From contig CAZGNZ010000022.1 in the NCBI GenBank assembly GCA_964527215.1, forward strand, positions 1 to 64,000: a DNA stretch of 64,000 nt. Reading direction: 5' to 3'. The notes beneath the pieces are model-generated. The model was given only the letters and a program-made list of their open reading frames with translations. It searched no databases and was not told the origin of the DNA. This DNA is from CAZGNZ01 sp964527215 (GTDB taxonomy: Bacteria; Fidelibacterota; Marinisomatia; SCGC-AAA003-L08; JACNLC01). Shown here one piece after another: positions 46,861-54,916 of this stretch. Numbering within the stretch: position 1 is the stretch's first letter; the number at the start of each line of letters is the position of its first letter. The position numbers were made by a program, and so were the translations under genes.

Positions 46861-48525
46861 TTGGTATCACACAAAACCATATCCCGCATCAAGCAGCTGC
46901 TGGGCAGGTATTCGGTACTGCTGCTCGGTCTTGCAGTTTTTGGAATTTACGGCATCAGTCTGTCATATCCGTTTGCTCCGTTTGATGATCCCCATTTGAT
47001 TGTAGATCAGCTCGAGCGGTACCGGGATTTCAGTCAGCTGCCGGATATCCTGCGTTCGCCCGTTTACTTCAGCCACATGCCTACATCCTTTTTCCGGCCG
47101 GTACTGCTTTTTTCGTTTGTCACCGATACATGGCTGGGCGGAGGTGAACCGTGGGCATTCCATTTTACCAATGTTCTTTTGCATTTAGTGGCCGTTATTT
47201 GCTTCTGGGCTGTATTGCGGAAATTGTATAAACCGATGCCGGCGTTGATGTCGGCGTTGGTGTTTGCAGCGCATCCAGTCAATGTTCATGCGGTCTGCTG
47301 GATTCCCGGCAGAAATGATATTTTACAGGCAATTTTTCTCCTGCTGGGGTTGTATGCATTTTTAAAGTACGAGGAAAGACCGAGGATTCAAAACGGATTG
47401 GTACATGTGAGTGCATTTTCAGCTGCCCTGCTGATAAAAGAGTCAGCTGTTGTTTTTCCAATCCTGCTTCCATTGTTCCTTTTTATCAGAAAAAAACGGG
47501 TCTTTTCCCGACCGAACATGATTCTGCTTCTGGTTGATATAACCCTCATTTTCATCTGGCTGGCAGTCCGCTATAGTATCCTGAATAATACCGGTCCCGC
47601 AGAGATGTCCATTGCATTGTCAGTAAACGGACTGGTTGATTTCTTTCCGGCAATGCTGCATTACTTCGGAAAATTCTGGTTTCCCCTGACGCACAGCATA
47701 ATGCCGACGATAGCGGATATTCAGCCCTGGATTGGAGTGACCTGTTTATTGATGTTTTTTTGGTTGTATTATCGCAAAAAAACAAGGCCGTCGAATCTGG
47801 TTTGGTTTGGCGTATTCTGGTTTGTGATGTTCTTGACCGTTCCCAATATGTTTGCAGTGCTGAGTGATCCTGGAGAGTTTTACGAACACCGCGCATACTG
47901 CGCAATAATCGGACTGCTGTTAGTCATTCCGGTGGCAGCGGAGGAAATTGGATTTACCGTCCGGTGGAAGCAATATGCTGGTATTATATGCGTTATGATC
48001 GTGATAACATGCACGAGGGTATCGGTCTATGAAAATCCGTTTTCATTTGCGCAGCAGGCAGTGAATTCATCAGCCGGAAATGACAGACCGCATCTGATAA
48101 TGGCTGATCTGCTGAAAAAACATGGAGAACGGAAAGGAGCCGAAGCAGAGTATAATCTGGCTTTGGAGTTAAACTCGCACAATAGCCGAACCTGGTACAA
48201 CAGGGGTCTTCTGCTGCAGCAGCTGGGAGACTTTACCGGAGCATTCAGAGATTATGCACAAGCCATTGACTTAAATCAGAGTTATGTTAATGCATATGTG
48301 AATCAAGCCGGAATACTGCAGCACTGGGGTCATTTGAATGCGGCTCTAGCAGAATTGAAGTCAGCACTTGAAATTGATAGTTCAAATGCATTGATTCATA
48401 ATAATATAAGTGTCATTTATTTTGAAATGGGAAACATGCAGAAAGCCCGTACACATGCTGAAACGGCGGAGAATCTGGGGTGGGAACTGCACCAGGATTT
48501 CAGGCATCAGCTGTTTTCCGAATAA
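46861..48525 (+). CDS. TMTC/DUF1736-like polytopic glycosyltransferase with C-terminal TPRs (copy 4)
   Basis: 554 residues. Shared motifs: YPFAPFDDPHLI, TSFFRPVL, FHFTNVLLHLV, HPVNVHAVCWIPGRND, LIKESAVVFP and YEHRAYCAIIG, then about four TPRs (TWYNRGLLLQQLGDFTGAFR, YVNQAGILQHWGHLNAALAE). TTG start assumed; no ATG lies near. The following GT2 gene starts 17 bases after its stop, so the two are probably co-transcribed. Confidence 0.83.
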   Translation: MVSHKTISRIKQLLGRYSVLLLGLAVFGIYGISLSYPFAPFDDPHLIVDQLERYRDFSQLPDILRSPVYFSHMPTSFFRPVLLFSFVTDTWLGGGEPWAFHFTNVLLHLVAVICFWAVLRKLYKPMPALMSALVFAAHPVNVHAVCWIPGRNDILQAIFLLLGLYAFLKYEERPRIQNGLVHVSAFSAALLIKESAVVFPILLPLFLFIRKKRVFSRPNMILLLVDITLIFIWLAVRYSILNNTGPAEMSIALSVNGLVDFFPAMLHYFGKFWFPLTHSIMPTIADIQPWIGVTCLLMFFWLYYRKKTRPSNLVWFGVFWFVMFLTVPNMFAVLSDPGEFYEHRAYCAIIGLLLVIPVAAEEIGFTVRWKQYAGIICVMIVITCTRVSVYENPFSFAQQAVNSSAGNDRPHLIMADLLKKHGERKGAEAEYNLALELNSHNSRTWYNRGLLLQQLGDFTGAFRDYAQAIDLNQSYVNAYVNQAGILQHWGHLNAALAELKSALEIDSSNALIHNNISVIYFEMGNMQKARTHAETAENLGWELHQDFRHQLFSE

Positions 48526-48542
48526 AGGAACCGATATATTCC

Positions 48543-49298
48543 ATGGAAAAGAAACCCAAAGCAAAAGTAGTGGTCGTCCTGCCGGCCTACAATGCGGCTG
48601 AAACACTGAAAAGGACATTGGATGATATTCCGAAAGGTATTGCAAATGAGGTGATTCTGGTTGATGATGCCAGTAACGACCAGACGGTAGAATTGGCGGA
48701 AAAATACAATCTGACGGTGCATCAGCATCTGTTTAACATGGGGTATGGTGCAAACCAGAAATCCTGCTACAAACTTGCCCTCGATGCAGGAGCGGACATT
48801 GTGGTTATGCTGCATCCTGATTATCAGTATGATGCCAGGGTAATCGGGTATATGGTGGGTTACATCAAGGATAATTATTTTGATGTTGTTCTTGGTTCAC
48901 GGATTCGGTCCCGGCGCGAAGCCCTCGACCAGGGTATGCCGCTGTATAAATATCTTTCAAATCGGTTCTTATCCATTGCAGAGAATATACTAAGCGGTCA
49001 GAATTTATCGGAGTGGCATACCGGGATGAGATCCTACAGCAGAGAGGTACTGGAATCCATTGATTTTGAAAACAACTCGAATGATTTTGTATTTGATTCT
49101 CAGGTTTTATTTCAGATTGTAGAAAAGGGATTTCGAATGGGTGAGATTCCGGTTCCGGTGAGATACTTTGAGGAGGCCAGCAGCATTAATTTCCAACGGA
49201 GTTTGAAGTATGGTTTGGGGACTCTGATGATCGCAATCGGTTATTTCTTCAGATCATTGCTAAATAGAAAAAAAGCAGCTCGGAAGTGGGCCCGTTGA
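48543..49298 (+). CDS. glycosyltransferase family 2
   Basis: 251 residues from ATG 48543 (MEKKPKAKVVVVLPAYNAAE); an in-frame upstream ATG at 48480 lies inside the preceding gene and lacks a site. The GT-A fold shows ILVDDASNDQT, HLFNMGYGANQKSCYKLAL and MLHPDYQYD in place of a DxD, as in dolichyl-phosphate glucosyltransferase-like enzymes. The C-terminal helix TLMIAIGYFFRSLL may touch the membrane. AAGGAA lies 12 nt upstream. It follows TMTC copy 4 and ends near a hairpin terminator. Confidence 0.9.
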   Translation: MEKKPKAKVVVVLPAYNAAETLKRTLDDIPKGIANEVILVDDASNDQTVELAEKYNLTVHQHLFNMGYGANQKSCYKLALDAGADIVVMLHPDYQYDARVIGYMVGYIKDNYFDVVLGSRIRSRREALDQGMPLYKYLSNRFLSIAENILSGQNLSEWHTGMRSYSREVLESIDFENNSNDFVFDSQVLFQIVEKGFRMGEIPVPVRYFEEASSINFQRSLKYGLGTLMIAIGYFFRSLLNRKKAARKWAR

Positions 49299-49332
49299 TT
49301 AGAATGGTTTTCAGTCAGGATTTTGAAAACAT

Positions 49333-49358
49333 AAAAAAGCCCACTCGAAAGTGGGCTC
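49333..49358. terminator. rho-independent terminator between GT2 and pilin gene
   Basis: An 8-bp stem AGCCCACT (49338-49345) / AGTGGGCT (49350-49357) with a CGAA loop. Six A on the left give a strong U-tract for minus-strand transcription (pilin gene), while the plus-strand side has only CTTTG. It lies between convergent genes. Confidence 0.9.
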
Positions 49359-49394
49359 TTTGATGATGCATCGATTTACAATCAGGAACTGTAA

Positions 49395-49799
49395 TTAGAT
49401 GTCTGTCAGAGGATTGTTTGTACCGCCAGTGGCAAGAGAGTAAGAAGTTGCGCCTGAACTGGTGTAAGTAAAGTCCCAAGCTTTAGCTGTATAGGAAAAG
49501 ACAGCTTCACCGGTACCGCCAGCGCTGCAGGTCCAACCTTTAGGTACATCATCCAGAATTGTGGTAGCGTCACTAGCAATGGTTCCGCCGGCAGGATAGA
49601 CACCCGTGCCGCCGCTTGCCAGATCATTGGCACGATAGAGTGCCAGACCGGATTTTACTGCACCGGCAATGGCTTCGGCATTGGCGTTGTGTGCGCGGTC
49701 AGTCAGTGAAAAGAATTTAGGTACCGCAACTGCTGAAAGAATACCAAGAATGGCAATCACAATGATCAGCTCGATAAGTGTGAAACCTTTATTGTTCAT
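49395..49799 (-). CDS. type IV pilin-like protein (pilin 1)
   Basis: 134 residues. The prepilin leader MNNKG precedes FTLIELIIVIAILGILSAVAVP, the class III signal cleaved by PilD before Phe with Glu5 conserved. The C-terminal globular part is small and rich in Gly/Thr/Ala (ASGGTGVYPAGG, GWTCSAGGTGEAVF), with a single Cys and no C-terminal disulfide loop. It could be a major pilin or a pseudopilin. AGGAGA lies 5-8 nt upstream, and a sigma-54-like promoter is at 49860-49875. No pilus assembly genes are in the window; the neighbours are glycosyltransferases. Confidence 0.9.
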   Translation of the reverse strand: MNNKGFTLIELIIVIAILGILSAVAVPKFFSLTDRAHNANAEAIAGAVKSGLALYRANDLASGGTGVYPAGGTIASDATTILDDVPKGWTCSAGGTGEAVFSYTAKAWDFTYTSSGATSYSLATGGTNNPLTDI

Positions 49800-49859
49800 T
49801 TGATTCTCCTGTTTCTGTTATTTTAAAATTGTTTTGGTGAACAAACTCGGCCCATATTA

Positions 49860-49875
49860 TACAAACTGTATGCCA
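49860..49875 (-). promoter_or_regulatory. sigma-54-like promoter of pilin 1
   Basis: The minus strand reads TGGCATACAGTTTGTA, close to the -24/-12 consensus TGGCAC-N5-TTGCW, with correct GG-to-TTG spacing, 60 bases before the pilin 1 ATG. A TATAAT overlaps its 3' end, but no good -35 accompanies it. The second pilin gene has a matching element at a similar distance. Confidence 0.55.
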
Positions 49876-50445
49876 AAACATTAAGTATAATAATATCAAA
49901 AAGAAATAGAAAAACAGATCCGCTTTGTGTTAAAATTAAAAACAGCATGTGTTCATATTTGTAACAATATAATGCAAAAAAATACGGATCAAAATCAAAA
50001 AAGTAACCGCTCTTTGAAGGCATGAAATCAAATCTTTACCCTTTGTTTAAAATGGGGTGAACACAGTGATCACTCAGCTGAGTCTGAATATCCAATAATC
50101 AGTCTGCGTCAGGATAAATAAATTGAATGGTCAATCCTTTTGCATTGTACTGCGGCATCTGATTTATTTTATTGTATCTGTTTGAAACCGAATATTGGAC
50201 AGTCATTCATCCCGATGAAGAATGTGAACATTAGTGACCGTATTAATGGAATACAAAATGCGCTGGCGGGGCTTTAATTCAATTAACATTAATTGATCAT
50301 TATCCAGTCTTTCAACTGCCTGCCTGTACACCAAAGGCGCATTTGTCGGCAGACAGATCGGATAACTGGTCCCGGTTCAATCCCCCGTGGATAGAACCGA
50401 ATTCCTGAGTTCGGAGGGTGCCCTGGGATTCGTACCAATTGACTG
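49876..50445. other. 570-base intergenic region between pilin 1 and a membrane protein gene
   Basis: AT-rich near the pilin, then more GC-rich. No credible gene. At 50373-50399 CGGTTC and GAACCG form a 6-bp stem with a 15-nt loop. GGTTCAATCCCC looks like a tRNA T-arm, but no cloverleaf forms around it. It could hold a leader RNA or promoter for the gene at 50446. No known riboswitch motif was recognised. Confidence 0.35.
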
Positions 50446-52071
50446 TTGAATTTTCCTGCAGGAGAACATCACCTAAAGATTTTGGGAAGAAAGAAATTCA
50501 TTGTGAAAATCCTACCACAAAAATTGATACGATATAATTGGGTTATACTTCTGATCCCGGGAGTCATCGCTTTTCAGTTTCTTATAACAGACAAGCTTTT
50601 GGGAAATGACATCTTTTATCATATTAAGATTTCACAATTAATTGGGAAACATGGGTTGGAGGTGGTCAACGATATGGCCTGGTTTACCTGTTCAACCTGG
50701 TCAGAAACCCCGGCAGATCTATCTTTTGGAGTTCATATCCTGTTTGCAGGACTGATGATGTTTCTGAGTCCGGTTATGGCAGTAAAAATTTTTGCAGTAT
50801 TAATTCTGACGGGGATATTGGCCGCCGTTTGGGAACTTCTGAGATATCTTGGTGTCCGTCACAAATATATTTGGTGTATATTATTCTTTTTTGGTTCCAG
50901 TTTTCTTTATTACCGATTTCATCTGATCCGACCTTTCATTACTTCAATTTTACTTACGATTCTCGCCATTCGATTCACATTGGGTGAAGTCCGCTGGGGA
51001 TTGCTGCTGACGGGTTTTGCATATTCTATTTTATACACTGGTTGGGTACAGTTGTTCATAATACAATCCGTATACCTGTTTTGGAATCTTATATTGGTTC
51101 GATCCTTTAAGTTTAAACCATTGATCTATGCGTTTCTGGGAGTGATCTGCGGACTCATTATACGGCCTGATTTTCCAAACATCCTGGTTTTGAATTACCA
51201 GCAGATTGTATCACTTCTCTGGCATAATCTGCAAGGTACGAGGATTGATTTCGGGACTGAACTGGATCCAGCAGATGCACTGTTTATCATGGATAATTTA
51301 TTGATAATTATCGGATATATTTTATCCGTACTGGTCACGGTATTTCTAACTGTGAGAAAAATTCCACGGCAAATCAGAATAAACCTGCTGAGTTTTATGC
51401 TGCTGTCGACCTTTTACTTTGGCTGGACCCTGCAATCCAAAAAATTTATGGAATACTTCGCGCCTGTTACCCTGATATATCTGGCCTACGCCGTACATCA
51501 TTTTCCATTACTGCACACACTGTACTCTCCCAGTATGCTGGGTAAATACTTACATCAGGTGAAAATGCAATTGGAAAAACCGGTGTTTAGGATTCTAGGT
51601 TTATTGTGCCTTACCATCCTGATCGGTCAGGCAGTGCTCAATGTTCAAAAGTGTTATTCTGAATCAAATCCGGTGTCTGGTTATCGGGAGTCCGCGTTGT
51701 GGCTGAGGGAAAATACTGCAGAAGGTACCGTTGTTTTTCATCCTTCCTGGGTACACTTTGCCCGTTTGTTTTTCCATAATGACTGGAATCATTACATAAA
51801 TGGAATGGACCCATTGTTCATGTATTTGAGGGATGATAATAAATATTTTTTGTATCGCAGGCTGGTTTCCAAGTCAGTTGAATTCGAAGACAGAATCAGA
51901 GGTGCTGAAATTGCTTCCATGCTCCTGAAAGAATTTAATACACAATATATATGGACAGATATATTGTGGGTTGGGTCTCCGTTTTTATTTGAAATTCGAA
52001 ATAATCCGGAGTTGTTTCAATGCGTTTACTCCGATGAGGAATGCAACGTGTACAGAATTGTCAGTGGGTAA
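50446..52071 (+). CDS. polytopic membrane protein, GT-C glycosyltransferase-like
   Basis: 541 residues with about eleven hydrophobic helices and a soluble C-terminal ~130 residues. The first loop, KLLGNDIFYHIKISQLIGKHG, has an acidic residue before FYH as in GT-C enzymes; FIIRPDF-like and GWVQLF stretches line later loops. The tail (YRESALWLRENTAEGTVVF) resembles the C-terminal domain of oligosaccharyltransferase-like or dolichyl-phosphate-mannose-using proteins. No specific family is assigned. TTG start used; a GTG at 50503 with nearby GGAAG is a reasonable alternative. It lies between the two pilin genes on the opposite strand. Confidence 0.7.
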   Translation: MNFPAGEHHLKILGRKKFIVKILPQKLIRYNWVILLIPGVIAFQFLITDKLLGNDIFYHIKISQLIGKHGLEVVNDMAWFTCSTWSETPADLSFGVHILFAGLMMFLSPVMAVKIFAVLILTGILAAVWELLRYLGVRHKYIWCILFFFGSSFLYYRFHLIRPFITSILLTILAIRFTLGEVRWGLLLTGFAYSILYTGWVQLFIIQSVYLFWNLILVRSFKFKPLIYAFLGVICGLIIRPDFPNILVLNYQQIVSLLWHNLQGTRIDFGTELDPADALFIMDNLLIIIGYILSVLVTVFLTVRKIPRQIRINLLSFMLLSTFYFGWTLQSKKFMEYFAPVTLIYLAYAVHHFPLLHTLYSPSMLGKYLHQVKMQLEKPVFRILGLLCLTILIGQAVLNVQKCYSESNPVSGYRESALWLRENTAEGTVVFHPSWVHFARLFFHNDWNHYINGMDPLFMYLRDDNKYFLYRRLVSKSVEFEDRIRGAEIASMLLKEFNTQYIWTDILWVGSPFLFEIRNNPELFQCVYSDEECNVYRIVSG

Positions 52072-52081
52072 TCTGCTGGGT

Positions 52082-52462
52082 TCAGCTGGATCGGGTGAGA
52101 GAGTAGGTAGAACCACCATCGCAGCTGTAAGTATAGTCAAATTCGCCTTCATTAAAAATGAAAACAGCATCTGATCCGGTGGCTTCAACAGTCCATTTTT
52201 TCGGAACCTTTGTCAGAAGAATGGTTGGATCGGCGGCAACATCTGTTCCAGCAGGATAAGATTTCGAATGATTATTTAAAAACTGCTCACCAGCATATAT
52301 CACCAGCCTTTGTTTGATTGCAGCAACAACTGCATCTTCCTGTGCTTCCACCGCTTTATTACGCAATTGGTGAAATCTTGGATACACAATTGCTGAGATT
52401 ATAGCCATAAGTGTAAATACAACTATCAGCTCAACAAGAGTGAATCCGTTTTGACTGTTCAT
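52082..52462 (-). CDS. type IV pilin-like protein (pilin 2)
   Basis: 126 residues. The prepilin leader MNSQNG is followed by FTLVELIVVFTLMAIISAIVYP (Glu5 present). The globular part shares SYPAGTDVAADPTILLTKVPKKWTVE with pilin 1 (VYPAGG, TTILDDVPKGWTC), so the two are paralogues. One Cys lies near the C-terminus (SCDGGSTYSL). The ribosome site is weak (GGGG 14 nt upstream), suggesting lower translation than pilin 1. It converges with the GT-C-like gene, with only 10 bases between them. Confidence 0.88.
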   Translation of the reverse strand: MNSQNGFTLVELIVVFTLMAIISAIVYPRFHQLRNKAVEAQEDAVVAAIKQRLVIYAGEQFLNNHSKSYPAGTDVAADPTILLTKVPKKWTVEATGSDAVFIFNEGEFDYTYSCDGGSTYSLTRSS

Positions 52463-52499
52463 TATGTTTTAACCCCAAAATACTAAACCGAAAATAAAA

Positions 52500-52524
52500 A
52501 TTCTTGAGGGTGAACTTCAAGAAT
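52500..52524. promoter_or_regulatory. inverted repeat overlapping the pilin 2 promoter
   Basis: ATTCTTGA (52500-52507) and TCAAGAAT (52517-52524) form a perfect 8-bp inverted repeat with a 9-nt spacer. On the minus strand it is followed by TTTTTATTTT, like a terminator, but it overlaps the -12 part of the sigma-54-like element. It may therefore be an operator or an attenuator of pilin 2 rather than the end of a gene; no gene lies upstream. Confidence 0.45.
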
Positions 52525-52531
52525 TATGCCA
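52516..52531 (-). promoter_or_regulatory. sigma-54-like promoter of pilin 2
   Basis: The minus strand reads TGGCATAATTCTTGAA, matching TGGCAC-N5-TTGCW except at the sixth base and at C of the -12 box. It lies 53 bases before the pilin 2 ATG. The first ten bases are nearly the same as the pilin 1 element, including TTGGCATA. Confidence 0.5.
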
Positions 52532-53102
52532 ATAGAGTAGTAACGCATTTTATTGATTTTAAGTATCTGAAGGGATTTCTGATGTTACAAATCCACACAA
52601 TTATTGTCCGGAAATGGTACAATTAAAAAAGAATCCATAAATCGAAATAGTCAATCATGTTGTTTCAATGTATTATGAAAACATTGGCCATTTACTTTTT
52701 CGGACAAATAACAATTGCATAGTATCAAATATTGACGCTGCAATGATTCAGGAATATTGGATTATTGCCGTCTGTTACAGCAGGAAAAATCTGTTTGAAT
52801 GGATTTTTCGATCACGGCTAGGGACCATTGAAGCGACAGTGAATTATCCGGTAGATCGGTTTGTTGGCTGATTGATTATCGCATATCTGAGCCAGAGGGC
52901 AAGCAGGTTGAATCAGGCTGAATTTTTGCTGTAAGTTGCTGACTGCAAGTTTCTCATACTTGCTGCCTGAGTTTAATTCCAATTCTGATTTATTTATGGT
53001 GGCTCTTTGGCTAACGGAATTTTTGATTAATCATTATTCATTACAAAAGCTGCTGCAGTATATTGTCATGCATGACCATCCTTTAAATTGAAAAGAGGTG
53101 CT
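52532..53102. other. 570-base intergenic region, AT-rich
   Basis: No convincing gene: a 67-codon open frame at 52668-52871 has no ribosome site and no family features. It lies between the pilin 2 promoter (leftward) and the STELLO-like gene (rightward) and presumably contains the latter's promoter. No hairpin terminator, tRNA or repeat was recognised. Confidence 0.4.
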
Positions 53103-54026
53103 GTGAACAAAATTATCATAACAACTACGATTAATCCCCCCACTGAAGCATTGCTGAAATTTTCACAAATGACCGAGTGGCATGTGGTTGTAGCAGGAGA
53201 TTTGAAAACTCCACACAAAGAGTACACAAAACTTCAAAATATAACCTATCTCAGTCCTGAGGATCAGGAAAAAATATCAAAAGAACTCAGCGATGCAATT
53301 GGCTGGAAGTGTATTCAAAGACGCAATTTTGCACTGATTCAGGCATATCGAATGGGTGCAGATGTTGTTGCCACGATAGATGACGACAACATTCCATACA
53401 GTAATTGGGGCTCTGAAATATTTGTTAACGAATCGCCGGAAGTGTGCATGTATTCCACTTCTCAGGAAGTTTTTGACCCTCTTTTTGCAACTGAACATTC
53501 CGAATTATGGCACAGGGGATTTCCTTTGCAGCTGGTGGCAGGGAGAGAGTCTGAATATGCTGGAAAAAAAATCATTAACTGTCTGATTCAGGCAGATTTA
53601 TGGGATGGTGATCCTGATATTGATGCAGTTGTTAGGATATCCAGAAGTCCAGTGGTGAAATTCAATGGGATCGAACCATACACATCGGACAAGATTGCAC
53701 CGTTTAACAGCCAGAACACTTTTCTCTCACGATCGGTCATCCCGTATTATATGGTTTTACCGCATGTTGGACGAATGGACGACATTTGGGGTGCATATAT
53801 TTTGCAGCAGAGATTGAGCTCAGAAATGCCATTTACAGTGTATAATAAACCGACGGTTTATCAGGACAGAAATCCGCAGGATTTAGTAAAAAATCTTGAA
53901 AATGAATTGATTGGCTATAACAATACATTAAATCTTATCAGAGGAGACTACCGAAAAATATTGCCTTCAAAAGCCCTGGTCGCCTATGACATTTACTGCA
54001 GCATGTTTTCAGAGAAAGTTCAATGA
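53103..54026 (+). CDS. STELLO/DUF288-like glycosyltransferase
   Basis: 307 residues from GTG 53103 (MNKIIITTTINPPTEALLKF), which AGAGG precedes by 4 nt; a TTG five codons earlier is the alternative. The start IIITTTINPPTEAL, WHVVVAGDLKTP and the metal-binding VATIDDDNIPY (Asp-Asp-Asp) are typical of the STELLO/DUF288 family, related to reversibly glycosylated polypeptides. GIEPYTSDKIAPFNSQNTFLSR follows. Soluble, without membrane helices. Its stop overlaps the next GT2 start as ATGA, so the pair is coupled. Confidence 0.82.
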   Translation: MNKIIITTTINPPTEALLKFSQMTEWHVVVAGDLKTPHKEYTKLQNITYLSPEDQEKISKELSDAIGWKCIQRRNFALIQAYRMGADVVATIDDDNIPYSNWGSEIFVNESPEVCMYSTSQEVFDPLFATEHSELWHRGFPLQLVAGRESEYAGKKIINCLIQADLWDGDPDIDAVVRISRSPVVKFNGIEPYTSDKIAPFNSQNTFLSRSVIPYYMVLPHVGRMDDIWGAYILQQRLSSEMPFTVYNKPTVYQDRNPQDLVKNLENELIGYNNTLNLIRGDYRKILPSKALVAYDIYCSMFSEKVQ

Positions 54027-54778
54027 GTACCGTGTTTTCTGATGTATCTTTGGGTATCACCACTCCCATGGCAAATGAAATTGATACCGCTGAAAAATTT
54101 GTTCTGGATGTATTGAGCGTCTGCAGGGAGCACCGATTTCAGTCCATTCGCTATTGCCTTGTTTTTGATAACACTTGCACCGACGGCACCTACCAAAGGA
54201 TGAAAAACCTGTCAGAACGAGAACCGGCACTGGATGTCATTTTTGAACCGCAAAACACCTGTGTGGTAGATGCTTATTTCTGCGGATATCGCCGACTGGT
54301 TGAAAAGAAATGTGATTGGATTCTGGAGATTGATGCAGGATATTCTCATCTTCCAAAAGATATTTCCGGTTTTTTTAAAGAAATGGCGAAAGGATATGAT
54401 TGTGTTTTTGGCTCCCGTTTTGCCCCCGGCGGGTCTTATAAAAACGCACCTCTGTCAAGGTATGTTTTGAGTAAATGGGGATCCGTTTTTGTTAATCTCC
54501 TCCTTGGAACCAGATTGACAGATATGACATCCGGATTCGAATTATTTACTCTGCCAGTGATGAATAAAATCGTATCTGAAAATATCATCAAATCACATGA
54601 TACTTTTTTTCAAACTGAAATTAAATATTATTGTCATAAGTATTCCATTTCAGAAGTCCCTATTCATTACAGCAATCCCAGTCAGAAATCAACTGGTCAG
54701 GCTGTACAGGAATCCCTGAAACAATTGATGCAGCTGTATATTGACCGAATAAAACCCCCATGGAAAAATAAAGGATGA
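54023..54778 (+). CDS. glycosyltransferase family 2
   Basis: 251 residues. The GT-A domain has VSLGITTPMANEIDTAEKF, LVFDNTCTDGT and WILEIDAGYSHLPKDI, with an EIDAG in the DxD position, then FGSRFAPGGSYKNAPLSRYVLSK in two parts and DMTSGFELF, as in polyprenyl-phosphate mannosyl/glucosyltransferases. No C-terminal membrane helices. Coupled by a 4-base overlap to the STELLO-like gene. Likely supplies a lipid-linked sugar to the GT-C-like enzyme that starts 138 bases later. Confidence 0.9.
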   Translation: MSTVFSDVSLGITTPMANEIDTAEKFVLDVLSVCREHRFQSIRYCLVFDNTCTDGTYQRMKNLSEREPALDVIFEPQNTCVVDAYFCGYRRLVEKKCDWILEIDAGYSHLPKDISGFFKEMAKGYDCVFGSRFAPGGSYKNAPLSRYVLSKWGSVFVNLLLGTRLTDMTSGFELFTLPVMNKIVSENIIKSHDTFFQTEIKYYCHKYSISEVPIHYSNPSQKSTGQAVQESLKQLMQLYIDRIKPPWKNKG

Positions 54779-54916
54779 GAGTTTCTGTACCTAATATTCA
54801 TATTGTTTATTTTCTGCTCAGCTCGAATTTTATATTTCTCATTCAAATTGATAAATGAATCTGAAACGATTCAGGGCAATCCCTCATGAATTTTTAATAA
54901 GGAAAGCCGGTTGGCG

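Noticed and set aside
50365..50400. tRNA-like GGTTCAATCCCC segment
   Set aside because: No acceptor or anticodon stem can be formed around it.
52668..52871. 67-codon plus-strand open frame in intergenic DNA
   Set aside because: No ribosome site, no domain, AT-rich chance frame.
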